Part shown: positions 23,801 through 36,140 of the stretch, one piece after another
Layout: every line of letters starts with the position of its first letter
Numbering within the stretch: the stretch's first letter is position 1
From: Cephalotus follicularis
Lineage: Eukaryota; Streptophyta; Magnoliopsida; Oxalidales; Cephalotaceae
Length of the DNA stretch: 64,000 bases
Assembly: GCA_001972305.1 (NCBI GenBank)
Contig: BDDD01000913.1
Coordinates: forward strand, 124,001 to 188,000
Direction of reading: 5' to 3'
Made by a program: the position numbers and the translations under genes
Notes under the pieces: generated by a model
What the model saw: the letters and a program-made list of their open reading frames with translations, nothing else
The model's database searches: none
What the model was told of the DNA's origin: nothing

Positions 23801-26008
23801 TGCATCCTCAGCTCCCAGCTGCCTAGCTCCTCTTAGCATCCTGCAAAGAGTTACAAATATTAGTCTCACAACTTGAGTACACAACCCAAATTGAACTTAC
23901 ATTGTAAACTAAGTGGAATATAATAAATATGATGGTACCTAACCCCAAGGTAACATCTGCAATGGAAGCAAGAAATTATTCGCAATTTCTCTTCCAGTAT
24001 CCTGACTTCCCACACAGAAGCATGATATCTCCTTAATAAGCTTTGTAATCCTCTAATGAATGTCATCCCCAAACCACGTGAAGTGGTTCCTTTTATTTCT
24101 TCCTTATGGGCTCCTTGCCCTTTGAACTGGATCCTCTTGATCCACCTCTCCCTGAGGTTGTTCCAGAAGAATGAATAGGTATCACAGATTTTTTTGATCC
24201 AGACTGGTCCAAAACTACCTTATGAGTCCTTGACTGTGTGCCAAACAACCCCTCAAGTTGTATCAATAGGGCACATAAGGTCTGTGAAGAAATACATAGT
24301 GTTTGCCAGTTTGGCATCAAGGCAACACTTGCCATGTATTGAGGTCTATGATCGCCGTCCCACCACTTAGCCACCCCGGCCTTGTGATGGTTAGATGCAT
24401 TGATCTCTAATGTGGGGGGGTATCTCAGTCATAACATGAGCAACTCGCATGCTCGTGAGTACTATGCGCAACCATTCAAAAAACGTGGATTATGTCGCTT
24501 AAGAAAATATAAAACATGCCACAAAACGGTGTTGTCTGCCATTTGAGTATATAGAATATGTTATCTAACAACCTATTAGAAGAAACAAGAGAGTAATTTA
24601 GCAGATCATTCGATTTTATATTATTACCATAATTCTTGGTCTTTAGTAATTATGGCTCCTCCCACTATTCCAATCGTATCCCACACCTCCATGTGGAATT
24701 CGGGAAGCCCCCTCTTCCTAGTTGGGATCGGAATCTATTTCGCATATTATGGTCTCTGCTGGGGGCAGGACAAACCATAATACCAAATAGGTAGGCTTTA
24801 AAGGCCAATTTACATTTGGGCCTCGCCTTTGAAATGCAACGTCCGATACATCATTCGTTCTCCCGACCCATACAATCCACCGCTATGGCGGCGCTAATAG
24901 TATGAACTCAATATAAGTCCGTACCCACAACCCTCAAAGAAATGAACCAGTTTTGATATCCACTAGGAGGCTAGTCAGAATACCAAAAGTTAGTTATTTC
25001 CTTCCAGTGCTACCCCAGCACTAAAATTTAGTAGAAATTGTCATAAAGGGGACCTCTGCTGAGGCAGTGCTATCCCGAATATATCCATACTAGTAAACAA
25101 ATGCGTGGAAGGCCAACGATGGAACACCCTTGTGTCCCACCCCTTATGGACTTATTATTTCACAATCGGAGGAATTTGTGGTCTCATGAAATTTTAAATT
25201 ACCAAAGCCGTTTATTAAATCAATTTTAATTTTCCAATCCATTTGGAACGGCTTATTATGCTTTACGTGTTTGGATTGTTTGCAAAAAGTAAACATCCAT
25301 CTCATGCATCCTATGATCCACATAGAAATAAAAATGGTCTGGCTATGGATTAAATCTATGAGCGATCACACGAGCGTATGTGATCCCTCAGTCTCCTAGG
25401 CGAACTATTTAAAACTACTTTATTACAAAATGCACCATGCATACATGGCCTTCACTTGGTCTTGCATTTTCCTTTATCTTCCTCTTCAAGCTCATTTGCG
25501 ATTCTTCTCTTCTTTTATTTACAAAAATGAAATTTACACAAAAAATACATTTAAAAAAAAATAAAGAATAGAATACAAATGGAGGGGGAGAGAGAATTAC
25601 ACAAAAAAAGGAAAAAATGGTGCTCGTAGGCAACCGTATTACAGACCAAATAAGTGCATGAAAATAAAGCAATTTAAACTATCCACAAAAGAAACCAAAA
25701 GCTAGGTTCAATCCCATTGCCTACCATCATGCACAAGACATTTAAATCTATATCCACAATAGAAATATATAAACACAAGTAATTTCAATTTCTGACGACC
25801 AATCGAAATAATCCCGACAAGTCCACCGATATTCCAATAAAACTCCCACTAAATTATTTAAAATCTAGTTTCCCTCGATTTAAGAAAAACTTAATTTTAT
25901 AAAACAACAATGGGAAGGGAATTACATTAGAATCTCAGCTACTTTAATCATTCCAAAATAGTCACCAAAAACTGAAATTTAAAGTCCAATTGATATTAAA
26001 ATGGATCA
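20863..26008 (-). pseudogene. C2 internal region, decayed copia gag-pol
   Basis: Fragments occur in the expected minus-strand order. A gag end with a basic linker and a decayed knuckle (CGKSGYWKRNC) lies at 24374-23960. Integrase at 23161-22889 keeps HSDQGSEYL but has VSKRRE where ERRN is expected. Reverse transcriptase at 22290-21700 has KTL-type blocks, a LLRFVYDLIQASRS block, and an active site that reads YIDN instead of YVDD near 21850. Stops and frameshifts are everywhere. The stretch 24400-26000 holds gag-leader sequence with no domain I can name. Confidence 0.75.
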
Positions 26009-26019
26009 CTCTGATACCA
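26009..26019 (-). other. C2 primer-binding site
   Basis: The minus strand reads TGGTATCAGAG, two bases inside the 5' LTR, complementary to initiator Met tRNA. Confidence 0.85.
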
Positions 26020-26021
26020 CT

Positions 26022-28531
26022 TGTTGGAACCCGGGAAGGTTTCCGGTCGATTTTGGGTCTAGGATGCAAGTGTGTATAATTTTAATTTTTCAAAAACTAC
26101 CAAGACACGAAGTCAAGGTCACACTTACATCCTACTACCAAAATCTATGCGCGTCAAGCATACATCCACTTAACCGAAACCAATTCGGTAAACAACAAAA
26201 ACATAAGATTAGGAACCATACCAACGTTGGCGGCTCCATCACTTTGCCGCTACACGCTTGCAGAAGCAACTACCGGTTACCGGCTCCACTGCTAGTTTCT
26301 GGCCAGTCCACGAAAAAATCAACCAAAACACCAACAGACTCCAAAAAATCTGCTTAGCTCGTTTCTGGAAGAGATGTGCCGGGAAGCGCTTCGGAAGGCG
26401 GCAAACAGCGGCAGTGACCCACTGAGTTTGGACTCAGTGCGACTCAGTCAACGCGTCATTGACCGACAGTGACATATGTGGACATCAAACACCTTATAAA
26501 GTCACTGGTGGCCGAGACTTGGCGAGACTCGGCCTGGAACGTGGCGAACAGACGGCGGCGAGTCAACCCGCCCGGCGAAAACAGGATTTCCGTGACACTG
26601 CACCACCACAAGCAGCACCTACAAAGCACTGCCAACACAACCTAATGCAAGACTCGCCATGAATCGACGCGGAACGCCGAGTCATGGCGCACAATGCACT
26701 AAGTCACCAGGGTCGACTCAGATGTGTGAAACCGGGCTAAAATGCACCGAAAAACACCTACTCTAAGATCAAAATAGGTAGAGCCAAGGTGTCTCCACCT
26801 ACGAAGACCACCGGCGACGGAAGAGAAGGCCACAACAGTGGGTGACGCGTAAAGCGTTGGGCCAAACCAGAGAGAGAGAGAAGAGAAAAACAGGAGAGAA
26901 AAGGAGAGAGGCTTACCGTGGATGAAAGCCAGCCACTTTCCCGGGCCACTGACGTCGTCTTCTCCGGCCAGAATGTGCTGGCATTGCGCAACGTACGGAC
27001 TCGTGCGCTTCTCTCTCGCCATTTTGCGCCCTCGTGCCTGAAAGTGGCGTGTGTAGCCAATTTTTGACCAAGTCAAAATCCCAAAATCCCCTTCTCTATT
27101 ATATATTTATATATAATATCTCTCTTTAGTTTAAAGTGTGTGCCCCGCACATTGTATGTTAAACATACTCCCACTAAGGTTTCTCTTAATATATCAATTT
27201 GACAATACGGTGGTAAATTTAAATAAATAAATAAACCACTAATGCCAAATTAATATATACTAGTTAAAACTAGATTTTCCACCAAGCTAGCATGTGTGTA
27301 GCATGTATCGCTTTTCCAATAATCAGGTGGGACCCGAAAGCCCGGTTTGAATCCGGTATGACTATAAATTTCTCAGAACATTCCATTAGTTCTGGTAGGA
27401 CCACCCTGATAGTCCCCGACTATCAGAATGACCCCGGTGTGAATCCCATCACCCCCCGAATCCGTAGAATTAACTACGTCTATAAGTCGACATCCGGTTA
27501 AACCAGTGCTTTATCCAGTCATCGGCATATGTGTCATGCATCCTACGTCATACTTAGCTCCGACTGTGACCTATGGTTCAGAATAATGTCACCCCTAGGT
27601 TAAGTCACGATAACTATAAATTTACGTACGCATTGAGACTGTCGACAAACCTCCCCGGAAACCACGTTTCCAGTCTGCCTATACCCTATCAGGGTTTTAT
27701 GAGTCTTAACGGACATAAATAATATAGAGCCGATCACCCTTCATACGGGTGTGACGATCCCTTATTGCAAACTCGCCCATACATCTCAATGAAGCTCCCA
27801 TAAGGCCCAAAGACAACCCTTTTGCCAGCACGTGGCTAGTGCTGGGGAAGGCAAAAATCAAAGCCAAGCTGTCATAACACAATGCATGCCAACCACTCAG
27901 GTCTAACGATACAACGTAGCTCAATGAATGGTATACTAGTCACCATAGACTATACACTATCGAGACTATAGGAATCCTATTGACATAGGTATGACTTTCC
28001 AAATAGGTTTCCTATGGTGGGTCTGTTCAGTCTCATGCTCCTTATCATGAACCTCGCATTATGCTTTAGGATAAATCCAAATAGTAACGAGATAATCCAT
28101 CCTCCACTAAACCCGGGAGCAAGCATAATACAGCAAGTCTTTGCGGTTCATCTATTGCCCTTAGAAAGTGAACCTATGACTTGGAACGTTCTGTCAGAAG
28201 GGAGTAAGGATCTCATTCTCATAACCTCTCAGGCATGAGATCCAACCCCTCAAACGACAGGACACTATATGTGTACTCGGATGACATAGCGATCACCTAA
28301 TCCATTTAAGATGGGTTGGGATATACATATAGCGGGTTACCATTGTTGATTGAATATGCACTATAAAACACAAAAAGAAATTCAGATTGTATAAATAGAG
28401 AGTGTAATATACACATATGCAGTCGCCCCGCGGCTTAAAGAGATATCTCCAGTTAAGGAGTGCATCTCATACATACATATATATTTATGCAGAGCCACCT
28501 CGTGACATGCAGGGACACCCTTACTCTAACA
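26022..28531 (-). repeat. C2 5' LTR (LTR-C), complete, ~2.5 kb
   Basis: It runs from TGTTGGAACCC to CTCTAACA on the plus strand and is bounded by the primer-binding site on the left and the GCATC duplication on the right. It is the reference copy for LTR-C. Frames at 26699-27076 and 28014-28238 are chance, the latter being repeated at 20351-20495. Confidence 0.9.
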
Positions 28532-29194
28532 GCATCATGTACGATGTGTTATGCATATGACCGAATATCCCCTTTCCTGTAAGTTTTACTAGCAGATATC
28601 AGTCGGATCCAGGTGAGAGTCACTGGAAGGCAATGAAGGACATTCTTAAGTTCCTTAAAAGGACTAAAGATATGTTCCTAGTATATGGAGGAAATAATTT
28701 GAAAGTAGAAGGTTTTACTGACTCTGACTTTCAAACAGATATGGATGATTCTAGATCAACATTGGGATACGTATACACCTTGAATGGTGGTACAGTAATC
28801 TAGAAGAGTTCTAAGCAACCAACCACTGCAGATTCAGTCATTGAAACTGAATACATTACAGCATCAGAAGATGTAAAGGAAGGTGCGTGGATGAAGAAGT
28901 TCATCACAAATCTTGGTATGGTTCCTACCATTGATGATTCAATATCTTTATATTGTGAAAATACTGGGCCTATTTCATAGGCCAAGGAACCCCGGTCAGA
29001 CCAAAGGTCTAAACAGATATTGTGGTGCTTCCATATTATTTAGAGAGATCATTGGAAGAGGAGACATTAAAATAGAGTGAGTACCAGGAGAAAAAACCGC
29101 AGCAGAGCCCTTTACCAAAGCCTTATCGAAGAGCGTCTTCGACAAACATCTTTCTGGGATGGGTGCGAGACACATGGGTAACTAGCTTTAAGAC
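28532..29194 (+). pseudogene. C1 RNase H end of pol
   Basis: It resumes the RT/RNase H frame after C2 (IMYDVLC...; SDPGESHWKAMKDILKFL). RNase H blocks GFTDSDFQTD, RSTLGYVYTLNGG and VIETEYITASEDVKEGAW are clear. TAG stops at 28801 and 28978 and later frameshifts inactivate it; the end has EPFTKALSKSVFDKHLSGMG, the usual copia terminus. Confidence 0.9.
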
Positions 29195-29205
29195 TAGTGG
29201 GAGAT
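29195..29205 (+). other. C1 polypurine tract
   Basis: AGTGGGAGAT directly precedes the LTR start TGTTAGGG, the standard arrangement at copia 3' ends. Confidence 0.85.
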
Positions 29206-31261
29206 TGTTAGGGATAAGCCTTGCAAGCCAGGTTATCATGTAATAAAAATAGTTTGTAATAAAAGTTTTTGTTCAATAAAGGATGTTCTTTATTATAATC
29301 AATGGCAACTGTTCATTTATATATGTTTATATATGTATTATCAATGAATGTCCATGGAATAAATTTTGATGACTAAGACCATGATGAGATCATGCTATGA
29401 GACTTAGCACATCGATAAGCTTTATTCTAGAACATTCCTAGTCGTAGGATAACATACTTGGACTTATATTATCCGGATAGACTACCACGTTGTATGCCAG
29501 CTCTTTGAAGAGGTTGACTATTCTCACAAATCATCATGTAATACACATGGGAGCTCATTGTTTTATGAGTTCACTGAAGTGGCTCACTGTAGGAAGACTT
29601 TTATGGAGTTTTACTTACATGTCCAACAGGCTTCCAGTATTACGATAGTGTGCGTGGTCCTTAGACCTGAGCCACCACTAGATGTCTCGTATAAGATATC
29701 ACATTTTGATGATACTTAAGTACGTCCTCTAACCATGAGGAGTATACAGGTATTAGTTGGGTATGGTAGATTATGCATAGAGATGTGTGAGTGAGCAAGA
29801 TAGAATCTATCTCTCACAGTGAAGGGAGTTTATGCTTAGGGTTATTAGTTATAATATTTCCTGATCACGATGAAATGATATTGGAATGTTGATTCCAATA
29901 TCAAAGATCAGTTAATTAGAAAGGGTTTTTAATTTGGTCGTGATAGCTAATTACCTGCGATATCATTTTATAAATGAACTGTTAGGGCCTGACACATTTC
30001 TTGCCCTAGGTTTAATTCGAGCATTGTTGGTAGAGAGTTGTACGTGCACGTAACTGTAATTCGAGATTCAAGATTATATTCATATTACCTGGGGGTCAAT
30101 ATGCATTGCTAGATGTCAATGTTGATCATTAGGATAACTGATATTAATTGATTATTAATCAAGTGTAATAAAGAATTAAAATAAGGTTTAATTCTTTTAT
30201 TGCAATTATAAGTTTCTAAGGCAGTTAGGAATGATTAATTGGACAATCATAAGCGTTATGATTAATCCTATGTCCAGCGTAATTATGAACCCTTAGAGTC
30301 ACGCATAATGCAAGTGTGAGAATGCAAGAGAATTGGCAAGAAATAATTAATTGGAGAATTAATTAAGGGGGTTAACTCCATTATTGTCCTTTGAATTTTA
30401 GACGTTGTGTCACAGTGGCCTATGAACTTTTTTTCGTGTCAAAGTTGCCTCTAAACTCTTCCCGGTTATTCGCTATTGCCTTCCTTCAATTTTTCCATCC
30501 AAAATCACCGTTAGGTGTGAGATGGCACGTTAGGTGTTATGTGGGATTTAACTGCCAGCTCACACTTAACGGTGATTTTGGATGAACAATTTGACGGAAG
30601 GCAATAGTGAATAACGGGGAAGAGTTTGGTAGCAACTTTGACACGAAAAAAAGTTCGGGGGCCAATGTGACACAACGTGTAAAGTTTAAGGGGCAATAAT
30701 GGACTTATCCCATTAATTAATTATACTAATGCAATTAGTTTGCTTGAATTAGCATATGAGATAAACTACATGATTAATGAGATTAATCATGTTGTATAGT
30801 CTCATGACTTATTTACCTTTGACTTGGTGAAGTCATAAGGTAACAAGTCATGGCCATCACTTTCTATATAATCAAGTGTGTTATGAGACTAAGGCTTAAG
30901 AGTTCATTTTCTCTAAAGGTATGAGAGATATTAAGAGAGAGACTAGTATCTCATATCCTTGGTTCTTTCATGCCTTGGCTGAAATTTGTGCTCTCCTTTT
31001 AGATACTCTCTTGCTTCTCTCTTGCTATGGATCCTCTTAGAGGTGACATAGCATTGTCACTAATGACTTGAAAAGAAAAGGAGTTAAAGAAACTCTGAGT
31101 AAGTGTTTTTCACCCTTCCTTCATCTTTTTGTTTTGATCTTTTGGTATATCAAAGTGATCTTGGCATTAGGTTTTGTTTCTGGCAAATCCATTCTGCTTT
31201 AGGGTTAGATTCTTAGGGTTAGATTAAGTTTTAATCTAGCCACTTTGTTATAGAACCAACA
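29206..31261 (+). repeat. C1 3' LTR (LTR-D), hosts MITE M1
   Basis: It runs from TGTTAGGGATAAGCC to GAACCAACA (TG...CA). Without M1 it is ~1.7 kb. No second copy is in the window. AAUAAA-like signals are near 29270. The right end is inferred from the TG/CA rule and from the change to CACTA coding sequence. Confidence 0.7.
30367..30711. mobile_element. MITE M1, Mutator-type foldback element
   Basis: This is a 345-bp element with long terminal inverted repeats. The left end GGGTTAACTCCATTATTG pairs with the right-end complement GGGATAAGTCCATTATTG, and the arms continue through GTTGTGTCAC, GTGTCAAAGTTGC and CAAAATCACCGTTA. It is flanked by the perfect 9-bp duplication ATTAATTAA (30358-30366 and 30712-30720), diagnostic for Mutator-superfamily transposition. 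Confidence 0.92.
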
Positions 31262-31446
31262 AATACCCCCAAACAAATTGAATAAGAACGTCATGCACAC
31301 TTTCTCATATGGTTTCAAGGTCGTGTAAGTAATGCACACTCTGTTAACAAAGCGTATTAGCTTTTTAATCGTTGATGTTGACTTTCATATACATTTCATT
31401 CAGTGTGTATACATTGTACACTTAATAAGTTAAGAACGACTAGGAA

Positions 31447-32221
31447 GTGGATGCCCATGTAGGAAATGTAGCAAGTAGACCTGGTACAAAAGTAAAGTCG
31501 TGGAATGGATATGTCGTCAACGGGTACAAGCTTCACGCCAAAGATGCATCGAGAACCTCAACCACTCAAAATTTGGGTGTCATGATCAAAGAGGGCACTT
31601 GGAATGATAATTGTAATGACTTCTATAGAGCCTTGGTTGATGTTGTAGAGCTTGATTTCTACAGAAAAGACAACAAATTTGTTTCATTCAAGTGTGATTG
31701 GGTTGACACTTCGGAGAGAGGTATTAGAGTAGATGTGTTTGGCATTGTTCGTTTGAACCCAAAAAAAACTCCCTACTTACGAGTCGTTCATGCTGGCAAG
31801 TCAAGCTATGCAAGTGTTTTACGCACCTAGTATTTCCAATGATCGTAGGTACAATCGGTGGGTTACTATGATAAAAACGAAACCCAGGAATGCTCATATC
31901 CTTCCTGATTATGAATAAGAAGATGGCGACGATTTGGGTATGGATTTGACATTGCAAGAAGATGTTGACAGTAGGCCACTATGGTCATTTGCAGATGATA
32001 GAAGTCTTGAAAGTGATGATTCCCTTCGAGAATATGGGGAAGAGGAGGAGGTAGTATTGCCTCCAAATGTTCGAATAAGGGATCTTACGTCAGACCATGA
32101 CAACACGGATAATGAGAAAGATGAATGGGATGAGGAGGATTCTGACACGGATGACGAGGACGAAGTGATGGAATATGATTCTGATAATCAAGACGACATG
32201 GATATTGATAACATAGATTAA
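31447..32221 (+). pseudogene. CACTA-1 TNP2 C-terminal region (DUF4216-like) and acidic tail
   Basis: The frame from 31447 has KVKSWNGYVVNGYKLH, TQNLGVMIKEGTW, DFYRALVDVVELDF and VSFKCDWVD, the DUF4216 signature at the C terminus of CACTA TNP2 transposases. A frameshift near 31795 moves to a frame with FILASQAMQVFYAP, also TNP2-typical. After a TAA near 31916 an acidic tail follows (31934-32221, Asp/Glu-rich), as in complete TNP2 proteins. The catalytic domain is absent. Confidence 0.85.
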
Positions 32222-32374
32222 ACTGTAAGTTAATGATGTAATATATGTAGTAAAGGATGTTTGCAATAGTATTCTTAATCTTCTAATTTTTCATGACATT
32301 ATAATTTCATAATATATAGTAGAAAAACTGTATAGAATTTGTATTGATTTTAAATACAGTGAGTTCTTGCAGAG

Positions 32375-33314
32375 ATGCCATGTAGGGTCACACGTTCCTC
32401 GATTGCTGGAGCTTCCACTACAGCATCTGGTTCTTCGCGTCTCGAGCTGGATGACGTGAATGGGAGCAGGATACCGATGTTCCCAGTGCTACTAAGGAAA
32501 TTTATTATGTCACAATTTTTTATTAAATTGTTTTTTGTATGTACGTATATATTTTTTTATTTTTTGTTATACATATTTACATTCAAACGTAATCATGTTT
32601 TTGAATTAGGCTCTCATCAGCGACGGATAAGGGGAGCTAGTAGGGTGGTGGACTTGTCCCCGCAAGGGGTGGAGAATTCTAGGCTCGTTCGTCATATTAG
32701 TGCCACGGGGTAAGCAACAAGTAATTTGAGTGCCACGGGCTCGTTCGTCATATTGTCCCCGCAGGATACCGATGTCCCCTCAAGTAATTTTTTTTAAACT
32801 AACCTATCATGTTGGTACTAATATTTGTTTAATTGCATATGTTTTAAGGACATGGATGTCAAGAACACGATAATGGTCCTCACCAAGGCCAGAATACTAC
32901 AGCCTTGGATGACGTGGAGCTAGTGGCCTTATTAAAAAAAAAGGAACTTTTGTGGGAGAAGTTACTGGTAAGTAAAACTATTTCAGTCAACAGTTAGTAT
33001 TATTCAAGTTATATTTATTTTCCTTGTTGATTGACATTGATATTTTGTAGGAGTACTTTTACTTTCTACCATCTGATGCACACAGTAGACCTACTTTCCA
33101 CAGTTACATACAAGAGAATTACCCAAAATGGATGCGTAAATTTAGAAATAAATCAATGACCAATGCTGGTGTGCATGAGATGAATCATGAGTGCAAGCAG
33201 TATGGCCCATTAGAGATAACAGACCCATTGTGGGAGCAGATGGTGGACATTTGGATGATAGAGGATTTTCAGAAGAAGGCAAGAACAAATGTCACCAATA
33301 GGGCAAGCGAATCT
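32375..33314 (+). pseudogene. CACTA-1 Transposase_24-type gene, 5' part
   Basis: It starts MPCRVTRSSIAGAST at 32375; introns separate small exons. The conserved block FYFLPSDAHSRPTFHSYIQ leads into ENYPKWMRKFRNKSM and WEQMVDIWMIEDFQKKA (33052-33280), the plant Transposase_24 (PF03004) signature. It is interrupted after the codons for ANRASES-like sequence by an LTR insertion at 33315; it matches the minus-strand gene in CACTA-2 at 53384-54399. Confidence 0.85.
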
Positions 33315-36140
33315 AATAGGACCCGTTCCCGTTCGACCAGGGAGAGGAGCCTTGTCGGGGATGGCAGACATGCCAACAACCCTCCAAACCGAAAACTACC
33401 TGACCTCTGACAACAAAGACAACACCATGGGTCTATTATGCAAAGGCCTGACGAGGAAGTCAGGGCTGGACACGCATAATACCACGTGGGGTGAAAAGAA
33501 AAGAGCAGAGGACTTAAAAGAAACTACCGAGGAACCCAAACTCCCCGTTTCACTTAAGCCCGACGAAACCCCACACGCGATCACACTAAACATCATGGTC
33601 GACTAACATGCCCGAGGAACCAAGCACTACGTTCCTCACCTCAGCAACATAACTCTCAAGCGCTTGGGCTTCAACACGAACTAGGCATCCGCGGATACCC
33701 AAAGACTCAAAATGCCCAAGGACTCACCAAAGTCCGAGGACACAACATGGTCCAAGGACTATCTACAACAAGGTTCCAGGCAACCCTCACATCCGAGGAC
33801 TGCCAACTAACCTAGTGGTCTGAATTCTACTTCCCTAGGACCCGAAGACATTCTCGGACAATGACCGACATGGTCTGATTTCCTGCTGAAGAAGCCTACC
33901 GCGCACCAAGGTCTATCCTAAGGTTGATCCAATGCCCGACCACTATCCTCAACATCAACAAATATCCATGGTTCATCTCGAGAGCTCGACACTAAGGTCT
34001 AATAAACCTAAATCCTCAAACATCATCAAAGATACATAACCGAGAAGAAAGATATGCATATATATCATTTCAAAACATAAAGGGAAATACATCAATCCTT
34101 TAAGAAATAGTACAAAGATTTTTTACAAAAATACAAATACAAAACAACCCCAAAATATATGTCCCCAATGCATGAAGGAAGGGCTAGCCGAGAAGGCTAG
34201 GGAAGGCGCACGTCTGTGGTCTACCTTGTAAAAAGTCCTTAGAGTGGTATGACGATGGAAGAACTTCACCTGTTACTCAATTGCAAAACAACCCGGGAGG
34301 GGGTTAGTCCAAGGACTAGTGAGAGGGGAAAAGAAGCATTCCATAAGAGCTCGACGAGCACTGGATGATGAGCAAAAGGCTTTGCTCAACTAGCCAACAA
34401 ATAACCATGGCTCATCACCCGAAGATACTCGACAAGAATCAAACAGACTACTTGGAGTATAAAAGAGCAAAAGACATGTAAAATCAATAATGATAAGGAA
34501 TGAAAGCAAGAGAGATAAAATAAAGCAAGTGTCCAGACCAATATCCCAAGGACCCAACAAAAAGGATCAAACTCAAAGGATCAAGTAGATAAGAGGAAAT
34601 CGGGTACCTGTCACATTACCCAAACCACCTCGGCCATATTCATACATTTGCTGGCACCGGATTTCACGTCGGTAATCTCACACAGTCCACCAAAAACTGG
34701 AGATGAAGATCACAGGCTTACAGGAAGTGCTCCACCTGTCATATACCGGTATAAAGAGCCGCATGTCTTGGTCTTCCATCAGAGGTGCCGACAGATCAGT
34801 GTCGAACCCAGCCCCTGAGAGACAAAGCAGATCGCGAACCTCAACTGAGGGGCCAGCGAATCACCGCTCAGGCACCACCCTCGTCGACAATCACGTATAA
34901 GAACATCGATTGGGAGGTTGGCGAATCATCACACGAGTCATCCATCATCAGAAATCTCATAGTAGAGCATCCTACAAGGCCTACTAGGAAGAGGAGCGAA
35001 TCCTCGGCTACACTCACACTCATATCCCATCATAGACAACGGAAATGTGCAGATCCAGGTAGAGGAACCTGGGGGCAGTCACACTTACTGCGCATCATAG
35101 ACCAATGACACTACAGTTATGAGAGGGGAATCCACGCTTACTCGCCCTCACCAAGTCGTGCTCAGATCATCATAGTTTCCCAGTACCCAGTATCCATAAC
35201 CAATAACACATGGTATCAAAATAGTTATGACATATATATATATATATATAGGATAAAACAAGGGGGAAAACATCATCTAGAACATCAAGCACACCAGCTC
35301 GGAAATCAATATCCACAATATATGTCAAAACAAGAAAAGAATAACTCCTGGAAATGAGACACCACGGAAGGGAAATCTAGGACACAAAATAAGCTTAAGA
35401 CTCTCAACTGTTCAAGATAAAGAAAGGAATCTCCCACTAACCACTTAACCGTACTCCTCCGCACCACTTCCTATAGCTCTGGATCAACACTCGACTCCTC
35501 GGCTACAAGAACAACAAACATAGACTTAGCACAGTCTGTAACTAAAACAGAGAAAAACATGCATGAAGCCTACATGAATGATCATCGCCTCGGACGGTCA
35601 CCCTGACCATCCACATGCTCCAGAATCCACCACGGATCACCCCCATCACCATTGTTATCTCTGTCTCCACCGCGAACGAGAGGTTTAGCACGCACATTGC
35701 CAAACTATCAGAGAAAAGAAGACAAAGAAAGAAGAGCTCACCTCGACGAACTCAAGGTCCAAGATCTTCAAGCAAAAACTCGCCTTCGCCAAAGGAAACT
35801 TTGGAAGAAAAGAAGAAGAAGCACTGAGAACTCACACTTCTCTCAACTAACACTCTTCTGGCACAACAACTGATACAATGACTCCTTTACATGCTTCTAC
35901 TGCCTTTGACGTGATATGGTTGTGTGCTTGACAAGATAGGGCATTAAATTCTCTTACACAAGCCTGTTACACTCCCACTTGCGTACAACCCACACAGCCA
36001 ACGCGCCAAAAACAGCCAAGGCAAAAGAAAAGAAAGAAATCCAAACAAGCCCAACCACTCAGGCCCAACTCTTCACCAAAGAAAAATTTTAAGGCCCAAA
36101 ACAAAAAGTCCAATACCAAAATGGACCTGGGCCATCACAT
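33315..36140 (-). mobile_element. Probable solo LTR (LTR-E, gypsy) in CACTA-1
   Basis: This 2.8-kb non-coding block splits the Transposase_24 gene. CACTA-2 has no insertion at the same place, which locates both ends. AATCT (33310-33314) and AATCC (36141-36145) look like a decayed 5-bp target duplication. It shares blocks with LTR-B: GGGGGTTAGTCCAAGGACTA near 34305, CATCATAGACAACGG near 35025 and CCTGGGGGCAGTC near 35065. The complement of its right end begins TGTGATGGCCCAGG. A (TA)n run lies at ~35230-35251. No coding domain is visible. Confidence 0.7.

Larger units (their letters stand above)
4936..28531 (-). mobile_element. Ty1/copia retrotransposon C2 (minus), inserted in C1
   Basis: The outer ends are TGTTGGAACC at 4936 and CTCTAACA at 28531, flanked by the 5-bp duplication GCATC. 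The element reads on the minus strand: 5' LTR 26022-28531, primer-binding site 26009-26019, internal region 20863-26008, and 3' LTR in pieces at 4936-5402, 17583-17650 and 20351-20862. Those pieces are separated by later insertions of G3 (with G1) and C3, plus deletions. Its pol is more decayed than that of C1. Confidence 0.85.
1642..31261 (+). mobile_element. Ty1/copia retrotransposon C1, split by C2
   Basis: This copia element is on the plus strand. Its order is gag, CCHC knuckle, protease, GAG-pre-integrase, integrase and reverse transcriptase (1797-4935), then the 23.6-kb insertion C2, then the RNase H end (28532-29194), a polypurine tract and LTR-D (29206-31261). Continuity across the insertion is shown by GCATC at 4931-4935 repeated at 28532-28536. 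The reading through the join gives the usual copia block with a SIMY-type motif. All domains carry stops or frameshifts, so the element is dead. Confidence 0.85.

Noticed and set aside
26699-27076. 125-codon minus-strand frame
   Set aside because: It lies wholly in the C2 5' LTR, and the corresponding region at 640-960 does not keep the frame.
33315-36140. Possible independent genes between the Transposase_24 halves
   Set aside because: Short frames (34703-35108, 35615-35873) have no domains, and the block behaves as one inserted LTR when compared with CACTA-2.
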